In this document: positions 10,055 through 21,139 of the stretch, one piece after another
Numbering within the stretch: position 1 is the stretch's first letter
How the letters are laid out: each line of letters begins with the position of its first letter
Assembly (NCBI GenBank): GCA_015179045.1
Contig: WHUZ01000037.1
Coordinates: 124,001-188,000, forward strand
Source of the DNA: Kalaharituber pfeilii
Taxonomy: Eukaryota > Ascomycota > Pezizomycetes > Pezizales > Pezizaceae
Direction: 5' to 3'
Length of the DNA stretch: 64,000 nt
Notes under the pieces: model-generated
The model's database searches: none
What the model was told of the DNA's origin: nothing
The model's input: the letters and a program-made list of their open reading frames with translations, nothing else
Program-made: the position numbers and the translations under genes

Positions 10055-11104
10055 ATGGCATCTGCCACTGACTCCCATGCCTCAATTGCCAACTACTATA
10101 CCTTCCTCTCTGTACCCCGTGAATCCTGGCCCAGTGCTGACATACCCACCCCACCCCCAATCCCATCTGGCATGCTCGGAACATTATATCGTCAAGCTTG
10201 CTTTCTCTCCCATCCAGACAAAAACCCCCCACCAGATGCTGTGCCATTCCACTTGTTGAAACCAGCATACGAGGTGCTGAATGATCCTGCAGCTAAGGCT
10301 GTGTACGATAATAGGCTGGCAGAGAGGCTGGCCAAGAAGAGGAGGATAGATGAGAGACAGAAGAGACAGCTTGAGGCAGAGGAACAAGGGAGGAGAGTGA
10401 GGAGGAGGCAGGCGGAGGTGCCGAGGAGAGTGCGGAAGGAGAAGAAGGAGGAGGAGGAGGAGGAGGGGACAAGGAGGGGAGAGGCAGAAACAGCAAAGGA
10501 TCATACAAGTACTGGTATGAATAATAAGGCTATACAAATGGAGACATCACAGTTTTCCGACCTCGACCGCACACTTATGGTCAAGCTTTGGCACCTTTCT
10601 GAGTTGGCCGACCCCCAATTGACCTCCAAATCTGTGATGCAGTTCTTTGCCCCTTTTGGTAAAGTTTCAGACTGCATAATTCACGACAATTCTGCCTCTA
10701 CCACCCCTAGTACCTTGTCTAAGGAAAAAGAGCCAATACTGGCATTTGTTGTATTTGCAGACATTAAGGATGCCCATGCAGTTGTTTGTGCATTCAGGAG
10801 GCGAGGAAGCAGTGAGGCTAGGAAGGGGAGTAAAGAATTATGGGAAAGAATTCAGGAGGTTAAGTGGGCTGGAAGTCGAGGCGAGTACTGGCGGTCCCCT
10901 TTGACTCTGGCTAGTAGTGGTAGTAGACGTACTCCAGGGATGTCAATGAAGGACTATGAGGCTGTGACGTTGATGTGTATGAGGGAGATGGACCATAGGA
11001 AGTTTGAGGAGGAAATTGGAAGGAAGGAAGGAAGGGGCAAAGGCGGAAGGTGGGGAGGAGGCGGAATAAACGGAGGGGAGAATGGGAGGACTCAAGGACA
11101 ATAG
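10055..11104 (+). CDS. cwf23: J-domain/RRM splicing cofactor (Cwf23/DNAJC17-like), copy 1
   Basis: A single-exon gene of 349 residues. Residues about 14-87 are a J domain with the HPD motif at 53-55 (LSHPDKNPP), which stimulates Hsp70 ATPase. Residues 88-150 are a highly charged helical linker rich in Arg, Lys and Glu. Residues about 174-270 fit an RNA-recognition motif (LMVKLWHLSEL at the start, ILAFVVFADIKDAHAVV as the RNP1-like strand). This order is that of Cwf23/DNAJC17, a spliceosome-associated Hsp40 of the nucleus. The ATG chosen is the first in frame and is shared with copy 2 at 17131. The tail is Gly-rich (RKEGRGKGGRWGGGG) and differs from copy 2. About 230 bp upstream are also conserved between copies, so the promoter was duplicated too. 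Confidence 0.85.
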   Translation: MASATDSHASIANYYTFLSVPRESWPSADIPTPPPIPSGMLGTLYRQACFLSHPDKNPPPDAVPFHLLKPAYEVLNDPAAKAVYDNRLAERLAKKRRIDERQKRQLEAEEQGRRVRRRQAEVPRRVRKEKKEEEEEEGTRRGEAETAKDHTSTGMNNKAIQMETSQFSDLDRTLMVKLWHLSELADPQLTSKSVMQFFAPFGKVSDCIIHDNSASTTPSTLSKEKEPILAFVVFADIKDAHAVVCAFRRRGSSEARKGSKELWERIQEVKWAGSRGEYWRSPLTLASSGSRRTPGMSMKDYEAVTLMCMREMDHRKFEEEIGRKEGRGKGGRWGGGGINGGENGRTQGQ

Positions 11105-11659
11105 AGAGACGAGGAGGAAGGATGGTAAGTGTTCGTATTTTTGGCCGTTTTTGGACCCGAATGTTTAACGAATTGATGAATATATGAATTGGGCTGGCTG
11201 GTAATGGGCCTTTTTATTTATTTATTTATTTTTGGCAGTTTGGTTTTGTAATGTGATAGAGATACTTTGGGGCTTTGTGGATGCGGTGGGAAATAGAGGG
11301 ATTGGGCGGGTAGTCTCGCTGCATAACGCTCCGTAGGTTCCGCGACCAGATAGGGAGGGGGATCTTAGTTTGAATTCTGTATTTGCGTTAGTTCACTTCG
11401 CAAATATGTTCCTGGAGGTTAGTACTAGCCACTTCATCGACTACATAAGTACCAGCACTGAATAAAATATATTTATATTTATATGTGTACCTCTTTACCC
11501 GCTGTATACGATGGCTTTGATTTAGCTACATATGAGCCCTATGAGATTGAATTTGTGGTGCTGGAGAACGCCATGCGGTCGGGTGGGGCTGGGTACTGAT
11601 GTACGGTACCACACTTTTGATTCGTTCTTAGGATATAGCTGTGTTTTTTTCTTTTTTTC

Positions 11660-11696
<37 letters not shown>

Positions 11697-12430
11697 TTTT
11701 TTTGTAACTGAAATCCTAAGTAAAAACATAACCTAGACACCGAAGAAAGGAGATTCCGGAACCGGGTATATACGTATATATCAAAGAGCCTTGTACTCGT
11801 TTCCGTTCTTTTTTTCCCTTTCGTTTCCTTTTTTTTTCATGCCTGCTAAGAGAGAGGGGATAAATGAACGATCACATAATGCGCTAGGGGCTATATGTAT
11901 CGCTCCTGTGTCTTGCTTTATCGGATACTATATACTATATGCTTTTAGTAGTATTAATAGTTTGTCCTATATATTTCTGTATTAGATATATTTTCGTAGT
12001 TGCGTTTGTGTGTGTGTGTGTGTGTTTTTATCCTATCCACCCTATATGTTTGATTTGTTGATTACTCTCACTCAGGATAGTTAGCTAGCTAGAGATCCGT
12101 GAAAAATGAGAGTCCAGCCCTTCCCGCCACCCCCCACCTCCCTTCCCCCCGGCTCACACCAGTAGCCACATTCGAGTACTATAATGATGATGGCCAGGGG
12201 CAATGCGATGTTTTTTGTTGGTGGTAATGAACATTGAGAGGATTGTGATGTAGTAGTTAGTATTTGTCAAAGCTACATCCTTACTTACATACTCCCTTAA
12301 TCCTACATGCTCGAGTGGAGGTTACAAATAAGATAAATGTGGCACAAGACAACATTTGAGTGCAACGTTGTGACTTTTTCCAAAATGTCCGATGCTTGCG
12401 ATTCGTATTCAAGATAACGCTTTTTATGGT
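11105..12430. other. Duplicated 3' flank of the J/RRM gene, unit 1
   Basis: This matches about 18139-19870 in unit 2, apart from a 0.5-kb insertion present only there. A short frame coding FDLATYEPYEI is preserved in both (about 11480-11595 here, about 19050-19180 there), with different ends. It could be a remnant or chance. Simple sequences are a pyrimidine/T tract at 11646-11703 and (GT)n at about 12004-12027. Confidence 0.55.
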
Positions 12431-13089
12431 CTACCTACAGCACTACTATAACATTCCCTAATCCCCCAGCCCCAGCCCCACCACAAATGCACAAAGGAAG
12501 GAATAAAATAACCCCAATTAAAATTGATTCATGATTTTTTCATAGTTGAGGGATTCGTGATGTCATTGGCAGCGCTTCAGGTTGAAGCAAGAAAGTTGGT
12601 AGCCTCGTCCCCAGGCGTTTGTAGAAGCCTGGGAAAGGTAATCAGATAATTACATGACTTGCCAAGAACTGTAGATATGATATAATAAACCCTAAATTTA
12701 AGTGCACAAACTCTCGCTCAAGATAATTAACGGGTCTACTAGTGTGTCGCGTGCCCCAGGACTAAAGCCCGCATGCGCAGGAGGCTAGAAAGTTGGAGAG
12801 TGTGCTACAGGAGTGCTTTGGCGTGCAACCAGGATGCGTGATGGATGGATGGGTGAGCAACAGGAGTGAGGGTGAGGGGAGGGAGAGCTGTGCGGTGTGG
12901 TGTTGCTGTTGCAAGGGCTTATGCAGCGAACAGGCAAGCGCATGCAGCGAGGTTCCATTGCTCATGAATGGGGGTTACTGCGGAGATTTGTCCATGCAAC
13001 TTAGAAGCAGAGCCTCCCCAGCATCCCGTCTGCTATGCCATATCTAGGCTTCAGATCACCAAGCTGGTAGTACGGTGGATGGCCATTAC
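12431..13089. other. Spacer between duplication units; no gene recognised
   Basis: The spacer joins the end of unit 1 homology to the start of unit 2 homology. It has no match elsewhere in the window that I could see. Short frames on both strands around 12760-13050 have no family features. Confidence 0.45.
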
Positions 13090-13689
13090 ACAATTTTACC
13101 GAAACAGATGTTGTGAAGGAGAGATAATATCCCTTACCACTTGAAGTCCAGGTTTTGACCTTTGAGCATCATAATCTGGCACCTTACCCTATTTGGTATC
13201 TTGGCATTATTGACTTCCCTTTTTAGTATCTTGCCATTATCATGCGCAGAGTACCCGCTACTGAGTCTGCAATAGGTACGTAAGTATGAGTCCATGCTGG
13301 GATCTGGTACATGACACGGGCAGATGGCCACCTCGCAACCGCGAGGGTTGAGTATTGCGAAAGTATCTACTACTTCGATTGGGGTACTAGTTACGAGAAC
13401 ACTCGGGGCATATCTTTGGTAGTCCTCTACTGTACGGATTTGAACTGACGGTTTCATGCATGCACCCGACTCACCTCGCTCGGAGGTCAACACACTCCTA
13501 GGGGGGTGGTGCCGAGCGGCGGGGGCGTAGCAAGCGTACTTTGACATGGTTGCTGCCAAGCGAAAAATGGACAGGGCGTGGTCATATCACTCAGCAATAA
13601 GAGTCTGCGAGGTAGAGCTGTATTAGAAGAGTGAGGCAGATTTTGAACAAACTGTCATGGTGAATTGACATGCGCAGTGCGAGCAAAGT

Positions 13690-13890
13690 TACCAGTAGGC
13701 CTAAATCTAAGAAACAAACCAATAACCGGGTCCCTGAGTTCTAGGTGGCCAGCGACCTGGCGCGAGCGGCTGGACAGCGCCGGATACTCCTATGTATCCC
13801 GACCGTACTACCAGCTGTCACCGGTAGTGCTACCTTTTGGTGCAACTGTTTGCGAAACGGTCGGTTATCATACAACCCGTAACACAAACA
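13690..13890. repeat. Dispersed repeat (family B), copy 2, inverted relative to copy 1
   Basis: About 13720-13885 matches the reverse complement of 6640-6790. Unit 1 runs straight across the equivalent position, so this copy inserted into unit 2, or was lost cleanly from unit 1. No coding frame or terminal repeat is evident. Confidence 0.6.
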
Positions 13891-15364
13891 GACAGATATC
13901 AATAGTCAAGACACCCGCGCAATGCGATTCTGAGAAAAAAAAAAAAAGATTACGGGATTACGATATTCAGTAATAGTGGGAAGAGGTAGTTGGTAACGAC
14001 GAGTGACATCTATTTAGCAGGAACAAAGGCATTTAATAGATATGCCCACTTGCACGCACCATTGCTTGAGGTCAGTCTCACACTGCTCGATGTAATAAAC
14101 TTGATAGTACCCGGACCCCACTTAGCCGAGCGCCACAATGCCTCGAATTTAACGAGGTTTTGCCCGCCAAGGGATAGCACATTAGCCAGCTACTGAGTTC
14201 TAGCGGTACGGGGATCTCGCTTGCAAGAGCTGGCCTATCAACAGCTCCTCTCCTCTCCCTCCCAGTAGACTACTCCCATTGCACTTTGCTTCTTCCCTGG
14301 CAGTTTCCAACACCTGTGTGAATGCAAGTGTCGACGTCCTGGGCCACTCAACCTAAGCAAAGTGGGTCGACTGGCCCGCCGCTGCCGAACATGACTATGA
14401 CGTCCAGAATAACTTGCCCGGAATAATTCTTTTTGTGAAGATTGTGAGTCTCCTTGTATCCGTGTGCGCCGTCTACCATCATTTGCATTGAAAGTACACT
14501 CATCATGTGTTACGAAGATCTTCGGCTTCTCACCCTGTAGTGAGTTGCTAGGAGAGTCTGGGCACGTCGTAAGCTGTCGGCGACAATCACCTTCACAGAA
14601 CACCTTTTTTAATGTTTCCGCTCTCTTCTTTCTTTCTTTCTTTGTTTTTAAAAAATAATGAAGAAAAAAGGGAAATTACAAGTAAAGAGAGCAGACTTTT
14701 TTTTTTTTTTTTTTTTTCGTAATTGAATAAGACAAGTGCGCTTGGAAGCGACTTCGCAGCCACAATGTCCTCGCCGACGAAACTTACATAGAGATCTAAT
14801 TTATATTCCAGAGGACCAAAACTCTTCGATTCAGTGGATCTTGACAATTATAGAACTACAAAGATATTGTGTCTAATTTCTGCTGAAAAATACAAGGATA
14901 TTGTGTCCAATTCCTGCTGGAGAACTACAAAGCTATTGTGTCCAATTTTTAGGTAATCATGGAACCCATTTTATGCAAGAGAACCAATCCATGCCCATAC
15001 AATCTCTGGAAACGCGTGCGGCCACCCCAATCCACGGACACGTAAGAATCTCCCGGGAAAGCGAAGGTTGGAGACTGCAAACAGGGAGATGATAAAGAGA
15101 AGGAAGGAAATACTACTGGAGGAGGGGAAAAAGACTAGTTCAGTTGTTGTATATGGAGAATAAAGTGGACATCAACAGGCAGACACTGGTGAGAGTAAGG
15201 TTAGGAAAGGGTAGCATAAGTCATGTCTGTATACAGTGGAATAAGGAGTCATTTCATTTTCCTGCGTGGTGAGTCACAGTTGTATTTACCTTTGTATTTA
15301 GCGTCGTCATAGCTCTTGAGGCGGCGTACAAGTAATGATATAAAATAAATACTCCGTAAGTAAA

Positions 15365-16285
15365 AATGTAAACTATACGGTCATTGGAAAGAGTGTACGA
15401 GGGAAGCCGAGGGCGATTTGAAAGGAGCAGCGTGGAACTACGAGATTTATGTGAAAAAGATGAAAACGAGTTGCATCTCCCAACCCTATACTGCAAAATG
15501 AATTGTACATCAGGTGTGCAGAGAGCTACGTTGCCAATGAGGGGAATATCCAAATTTGCAGAGGGCGTAGAATCAGGAGACCGAAAATAGCTTGTCATTG
15601 GATCTACACTCCCTGGTGGCAGAGGGGAGACCAACACTGACTGGGGCGAGCAATATATGCAGAATGGCATGGGAGAAAAGGGCAGTAGAGGGACTGATGG
15701 AGGTAGGAGTGATGTGGGTCAAGGGCCACAAGAGACTGAGAGGCAATAAGGAGGTAGATGGCAAGGCGACACGGTTTGGAACCTATCCTCCATACTAGCG
15801 CAAGGTGGTAACAGAGGCATGTATGAAATGGCAGCCAAGAGGCAAAACGCGAAGAGGCTGGACCTGACCTACCGCCCACTCAAGAAGGAGCACACCGGGG
15901 GACATTCTGGGTACGAAAGGTCAGAGGACATGGAGGTCGGCAGATAGTCCAGAATGCCGGTGGTTCGGAATGGAAGAGGAAACAAAGAGAACAATCTGGT
16001 CCAGGTGCGAGGGGTAAAAGAAAAGGTGGCCGTGGGGCGGTACATCGATAAGGAAGCCCCCAGCAGGAAAGAAGGACGAACCGGACACACTAGTGGAACT
16101 GATGAGATGGGCAGAAAGGTGAAATGCGGGTTTTCGATATTCTGTTGGCGTGTTGTTCGTTGTGATTTTTTGATTTTGATCTGATTATTTTGATTGTCTT
16201 CTTGTAATTAATCTCGTCATAGTCCTCATGATGGTATTTCTTGTTGAAAAAAAAAAAAAACTACAAGCCCCGACAAGCTGGTGCA
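15365..16285 (+). mobile_element. Decayed LINE (Tad1-like) fragment, RNase H region, unit 2 copy
   Basis: Plus-strand translation around 15705-15770 gives VMWVKGHKRLRGNKEVDGKA, matching the WV-x-GH-x3-GN-x2-D pattern of RNase H domains in fungal LINEs. Frame shifts and stops surround it. A poly(A) run at 16246-16260 closes the fragment, as in unit 1. The fragment was presumably already in the ancestral segment before duplication, since both copies lie at the same relative place. Confidence 0.5.
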
Positions 16286-16579
16286 GGACATGTCCATTGG
16301 TAAGTGTGAAGATGAATGCGATGTGCTGTGTGCTACCAGTACTGTATGGGTAACAATGTGCACACCGACAGGCATATCTCACAGAATACCTCTGATATGT
16401 TCGAATTATAGACTACGGGTAGTGCTCCGCATGCTTGATCATAAATTGTGAAGCATGAGTGCTTTGTGACACCTACACACGTGTATTTACTTAATGTACT
16501 CTGTGTGTGTTTGTGTGTGTGCAGAAAGCTTGCCTTGATTTACACCCTAACATGTTGGACTTGAGTACAGTGACCTTTC

Positions 16580-16662
16580 AAAAGTCTTGGGGGTTAGGCT
16601 TGCATGATACCTTACCCCAATATTTAGTCTGACCCAATATTGCCTAATCCCCAAGACTCTTT
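16580..16662. repeat. Short foldback, 20-bp imperfect arms
   Basis: The arms AAAGTCTTGGGGGTTAGGC and GCCTAATCCCCAAGACTCTT are near-perfect reverse complements, separated by about 40 bp that repeats CCAATATT. It lies in unit 2 upstream of the second J/RRM gene. It may be a tiny foldback element or a chance hairpin. Confidence 0.5.
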
Positions 16663-17130
16663 ACAGTAAGTATATGATATGGTGTGTGTGTGCAGAAAGC
16701 ATGGATCTCCCCCATGGGGCATGCTTGGCTTCGGCGGCGGTGCCGATGCAAACTACTCCACTATGGGGAGCATATTTTGTAATTTGCATACACCGAAGCA
16801 CCCTGAACCACTAGCACATAGAAGTTTCACATCACGATCCAACCAGCACATTACACTCATCCTCGCACTGGCCAATGCCGACTATATGGAACATTGCACC
16901 CATGCCCTGCACCAGCTTGACGGGCCTTGTTAAGTGAGGTGCTGGTTAGTATTTATAGAGGGGAAACACGGACAGGAAACCAGATGGAAAACACAGATGG
17001 GATAACTCCGACGCATTCCTCCAACCATTTCCACTGCACAAGACAATCTCGAAGGCAACTCCTGCAACCGCAACTCCCGTCCTCCCTCACCTAGGAAGCT
17101 CAAACCAGGACACCATAAACACCTGCTGCG

Positions 17131-18138
17131 ATGGCATCTGCCACTGACTTCCATGCCTCAATTGCCAACTACTATACCCTCCTCTCTGTACCCCGTGAAT
17201 ACTGGCCCAGTGCTGACATACCCACCCCACCCCCAATCCCATCTGGCATGCTCGGAACATTATACCGTCAAGCTTGCCTTCTCTCCCATCCAGACAAAAA
17301 CCCCCCACCAGATGCTGTGCCATTCCACTTGTTGAAACCGGCATACGAGGTGCTGAATGATCCTACAGCTAAGGCTGTGTATGATAATAGGTTGGCAGAG
17401 AGGCTTGCCAAGAAGAGGAGGATAGATGAGAGACAGAAGAGGCAGCTTGAGGCAGAGGAACAAGGGAGGAGGGTGAGGACGAGGATGCCGGAGACACTGA
17501 GGAGAGTGCGGAAGGAGAAGATGGAGGAGGAGGAGGGGCGGACGAGGAGGGGAGAGGCAGAAGTGGTAAAGGATCATACAAATACTGGTATGAATAATAA
17601 GGCTATACAAATGGAGACATCACAATTTTCCGACCTCGACCGCACACTTATGGTCAAGCTCTGGCACTTTTCCGAGTTGGCTGAACCCCAATTGACCTCC
17701 AAATCTGTGATGCAGTCCTTTGCCCCTTTTGGTAAAGTTTCAGACTGCATAATTCACGACAATTCTGCCTCTACCAGCCCTAGCACCTCATCTAAGGAAA
17801 AAGAGCCAATACTGGCATTTGTTGTATTTGCAGACATTAAGGATGCCCATGCAGTTGTTTGTGCATTCAGGAGGCGAGGAAGCAGTGAGGCTAGCAAGGA
17901 GAGTAGAGAATTGTGGGAAAGAATTCAGGAGGTTAAGTGGGCTGGAAGTCGAGGTGAGTACTGGCGGTCCCCTTTGACTCTGGCTAGTGGTGGTAGTAGA
18001 CGTACTCCAGGGATGTCGATGAAGGACTATGAGGCTGTGACGTTGATGTGTATGAGGGAGATGGACCATAGGAAGTTTGAGGAGGAGATTAGAAGCAAGG
18101 AGGGCGGGAAGGTGGAAGGTGGGGAGGATGCAGAATAA
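17131..18138 (+). CDS. cwf23: J-domain/RRM splicing cofactor (Cwf23/DNAJC17-like), copy 2
   Basis: A single-exon paralogue of 335 residues, almost identical to copy 1 through the J domain (HPD at 53-55) and the RRM. Differences cluster in the charged linker after residue 115, which has several substitutions and a shorter acidic run, and in the tail, where indels replace the Gly-rich end of copy 1 with RSKEGGKVEGGEDAE. The frame is intact with the same start context. Low divergence in both folded domains beside a diverged flank suggests that selection or gene conversion acts on the coding region. Which copy is the ancestral locus cannot be told from the window. Confidence 0.85.
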   Translation: MASATDFHASIANYYTLLSVPREYWPSADIPTPPPIPSGMLGTLYRQACLLSHPDKNPPPDAVPFHLLKPAYEVLNDPTAKAVYDNRLAERLAKKRRIDERQKRQLEAEEQGRRVRTRMPETLRRVRKEKMEEEEGRTRRGEAEVVKDHTNTGMNNKAIQMETSQFSDLDRTLMVKLWHFSELAEPQLTSKSVMQSFAPFGKVSDCIIHDNSASTSPSTSSKEKEPILAFVVFADIKDAHAVVCAFRRRGSSEASKESRELWERIQEVKWAGSRGEYWRSPLTLASGGSRRTPGMSMKDYEAVTLMCMREMDHRKFEEEIRSKEGGKVEGGEDAE

Positions 18139-18344
18139 ACGGAGAGGATAGTGGGAGATGTTAAGGACAATAGATAGAGGGGAGCAGGAAGGATGAAATG
18201 TGATGGGTGTTCGTAAATTTGGCTGTTTGTGGACCCTCGTTTTGACATCATGATATGTCTAACGAATCGATGAGTGTACGCATTTTGAATGTATGCATTG
18301 GGCTAGCTAGTAATTGGCCTTTTTTTTTTTTTTTTTTTTTCCTG

Positions 18345-18860
18345 ACTTCCAAAAATAATAATTGTTTACCCTGAACGTGCAAAATGTTTTTCTGCTTGCA
18401 CTGTGATACTTCTGAGCAACCAATCCATTTTTCCATCTTATTTCCTGAAGTAAATACCAACAACGAATCAGAGATGCATTCCCCCGAGTGAACAAGACAC
18501 CTACTGGAACCCCCTCTTTTCCCCGATCACCCAATGGGGGTAGGTTGCATCGAGGGCCTGAGGAGAGCGGCGTAGGATATGGATGGGGATGTGGGTGAAG
18601 GGGCACAAAGGGATAGAGCGAACTGAAAAGGCCGATGTGGCAGCCAAAATTGCGGCCTGTCTTCCACTGTTTGTGACTGAGGAGGGGATCTGGTAGCAGC
18701 TGAGGGCCCTTATAAAGTACTTGCTAACACGACGGAGGAATTGGCTCAAGAATGATTGAGAATACAGAGGAGAATAATTGCATGCTGTGCAGAGAAGCCA
18801 AAGAGACCAGCGGGATATTGGATACTTGCGGGGACCAAAGGCTTAAGAGTTGAAGATAAA
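18345..18860 (+). mobile_element. LINE RNase H fragment inserted only in unit 2
   Basis: The flanks correspond to one continuous stretch in unit 1 (about 11210-11265), so these 0.5 kb are extra. Plus-strand translation at about 18582-18650 reads MWVKGHKGIERTEKADVAAK, a clear RNase H C-terminal motif of non-LTR retrotransposons. Stops follow soon after. A T tract (18320-18341) lies at the left edge. It is a dead 5'-truncated or internal fragment. Confidence 0.6.
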
Positions 18861-19880
18861 TGGGAGGTGGATATACTTTGGGGCTTTGTTGAGGCGGTGG
18901 GATGGGAGGATAGTCTGGCTTCATAACCCTCCATACGTAGGTTATGCAACCAAACTAGGCTTAGGTTAAATTCTGTATTTGTGTTAGTGTGCTTTGTATG
19001 TTCCGGTAGGTAGCATAGCTCTTATCATGGGCCGCATACGAGTTACTGAACAAAATATAGTTCTTTTACCCGCGGCGTACGGTGGCTTTGATTTAGCTAC
19101 CTATGAGCCCTATGAGATAGGATTGGTGGTGCCGGAGAATGTCCTGTGGTGGGATTGGGGGGGATTGGGGGGTTGCGCAGTGGACGGTACTGATGTACGG
19201 TACCATACTTTAGATGGAAGATACTGATGTGTGCTTTTTTCTCCCCTTGTTGTACGTATGTAATTGAAGCCCTAAGTAAAAAAACAACCTAGTACACCAA
19301 GAACAGGATCGAGGACCGGGTATATATATCAAAAAAAATCCTACTAGTCTCCTTGATTTATTCTTTTCATGGGGAGAGGGAGATCGCATAATGCGCTAAG
19401 GGTTATATCCTGCGTTTGTGGTTTATCGGATACCATCTACCATATACTTTTAGTGGTAGTTTTGTCCTACAAATATATCTGCTTGTCTATATTTTCGTGA
19501 GCTGTGTAAATCTATATTTTCTTTGATTTTATATTCCTATCCACTCCATACACATACATAGTTACATGTATTCATCCTCACTGGAAAATGAGAGTCCAGC
19601 TCCCCCACCCCCTCACACACATACCAGTGAACCATATCCGTGTACTATTACTATAATGATGATGGCCAGGGGCAACGCTATCGTCTTTGTTGGTGGTGGT
19701 GAGGGTCGAGAGAATTGCGATTTAACTTGAGGCTTTGAATAGCAAAGCTCGAACTTAGTGCGTAAGATAATTGTGTGGATATGTGGAGCACAAGACAACG
19801 TATGAGCACGACGTTGGAACGTTTTTTTCAAAAACGTCCGATGCTTTGCGGCTCGATCTTCAGGGTAACCTTTTTTGTCC

Positions 19881-20019
19881 CAACACCCAGAACATCCCTC
19901 ATTTCCCGACGCACAAACACGAAGCAATCCAACAACTCTAAATCCCCCAGACACTAAGCCGAATATCAAATTCAATCTAACGTAACGTAAGAGTTGGCTA
20001 CGCTAACATGTGCACCTGT
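19881..20019. other. Unique spacer
   Basis: Short sequence between the end of duplication unit 2 and the tandem repeats at 20020. Nothing recognised. Confidence 0.4.
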
Positions 20020-20905
20020 TCCCCCACCGGCCAACTAAACGTTCCCACGCAAAACGCAATTGTGCCCCCAATAAAAAACCTCAATACAATACAATATACA
20101 ATACAACCCAGCAAAGTTGCATACGTACTATAATTGCATCCACCATCCATCGATCGAGGAGGCAAACCTTACGATAAGCATGAAGAACCAACTCCAATAA
20201 CAGGGGAAAAAGAAAAAAAAAAAAAAAAAAGAAGAAAAAAGAATTAAAAAACGTCGATACCATTTGTGAGGGTAACTGTGTTGTTCTGCAGGAAAAAAAA
20301 CAACATTCCACACTATCTCTTTTAGACACAATAATTCCCTCAGGAGAAACCACCTTGTGTATCCCCGACTCCACACCATTTGTGAGGGTAACCGCGGCGC
20401 TCTACAGAGAACTAACATTCCCACCTATGGAGCTCCACAGAAGAAATTTCCCCAGGAGAAAAAGCTTTAATTTTAAGTACTGTGTTTCCCCCACCACCAA
20501 CTAATCATTCCCACGCAAAATGCAAAGGTCCCTAATAAAGACCTCAATACAAAAAAGTGCATATGTATAATAGTTCATCCATCATCCATCGATTGAGGCA
20601 AACCTTATGATAAGCAAGAAGAACCAGCTCCAATAACGGGGAATAAAATAAAAGGTAGCGTTGGTTTGTGAACAAGAATATGCCGAGCAAAAAAGGTTGA
20701 ACCCAAGTCTTTTCGACACGATTTGGATGGTAAATGCGATGTTGTAAAGAAAAACCTAACCTTTCACACTATCTCTAGACAATGATTCCCAGGAGAAAAG
20801 GCTTTAATTTTAGGTACTGTGTATCCCCCACCGCTAACTAACGTTTCCACGCAGATGCGTGATTTACATGTATACCACCATTCATCCATCATTCATCGAG
20901 AAATC
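20020..20905. repeat. Three decaying tandem repeat copies
   Basis: Copies start at about 20020, 20488 and 20826 with CCCCCACC, then a variable part, then AACTAA and CCCACGCA. Copies 1 and 2 share further blocks: CCTCAATACAA, CATCCATCGAT, GCAAACCTTA and GAAGAACCA. The third copy is truncated. Within copy 1 the words CCATTTGTGAGGGTAAC occur twice (about 20263 and 20379). The repeats lie beyond the 3' end of the ENA ATPase gene (minus strand). No coding capacity is convincing. Confidence 0.65.
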
Positions 20906-21139
20906 AACCCATAACGTGAACAGTACTTTCATGAAAAGAACTAAACATACACAGAAACAATAAACTCAAACAGAGTGGGATAAGAAGGTAAACAAGTGAA
21001 GAGGAGAGAAAAATGAAAATAAAAAAGAACACAATTCTCATTTACTCATTCCAAAGTCCCAATTGGCTTCTATACTCTTTTCCCCCATCATGTTACTTCC
21101 CAAGGATCGCCTCCCCTACCACCATCTCGTCCTCCCCCA

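Larger units (their letters stand above)
243..12430. repeat. Tandem segmental duplication, unit 1
   Basis: Blocks of this unit recur in the same order and orientation in 13090-19880. About 243-800 matches 13090-13570, 815-1000 matches parts of 13906-14600, 1380-2310 matches 15370-16285, and 9822-12420 matches 16903-19870. Unit 1 alone contains about 2350-9600, which holds a Copia remnant, satellites, the gene at 5707-6353 and two TIR elements. The match covers both coding and non-coding sequence, so this is duplication of a DNA segment and not retroposition. Boundaries are approximate because the two units have diverged by many small indels. Confidence 0.7.
13090..19880. repeat. Tandem segmental duplication, unit 2
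   Basis: Unit 2 repeats the blocks of unit 1 in the same order and direction, at about 13 kb from them in the first part and 7 kb in the second. It lacks the 7-kb interior of unit 1 and has three extra pieces: the family B repeat at about 13690-13890, a segment at about 14000-14510, and a LINE fragment at about 18345-18860. An internal T tract lies at 14697-14717. The two units share parts too diverged for a recent event, while the J/RRM coding parts remain very similar. Confidence 0.7.

Noticed and set aside
18994..19227. Open frame in the 3' flank of the second J/RRM gene
   Set aside because: Partly preserved in unit 1 but ends differ and no motif is seen; more likely untranslated sequence.
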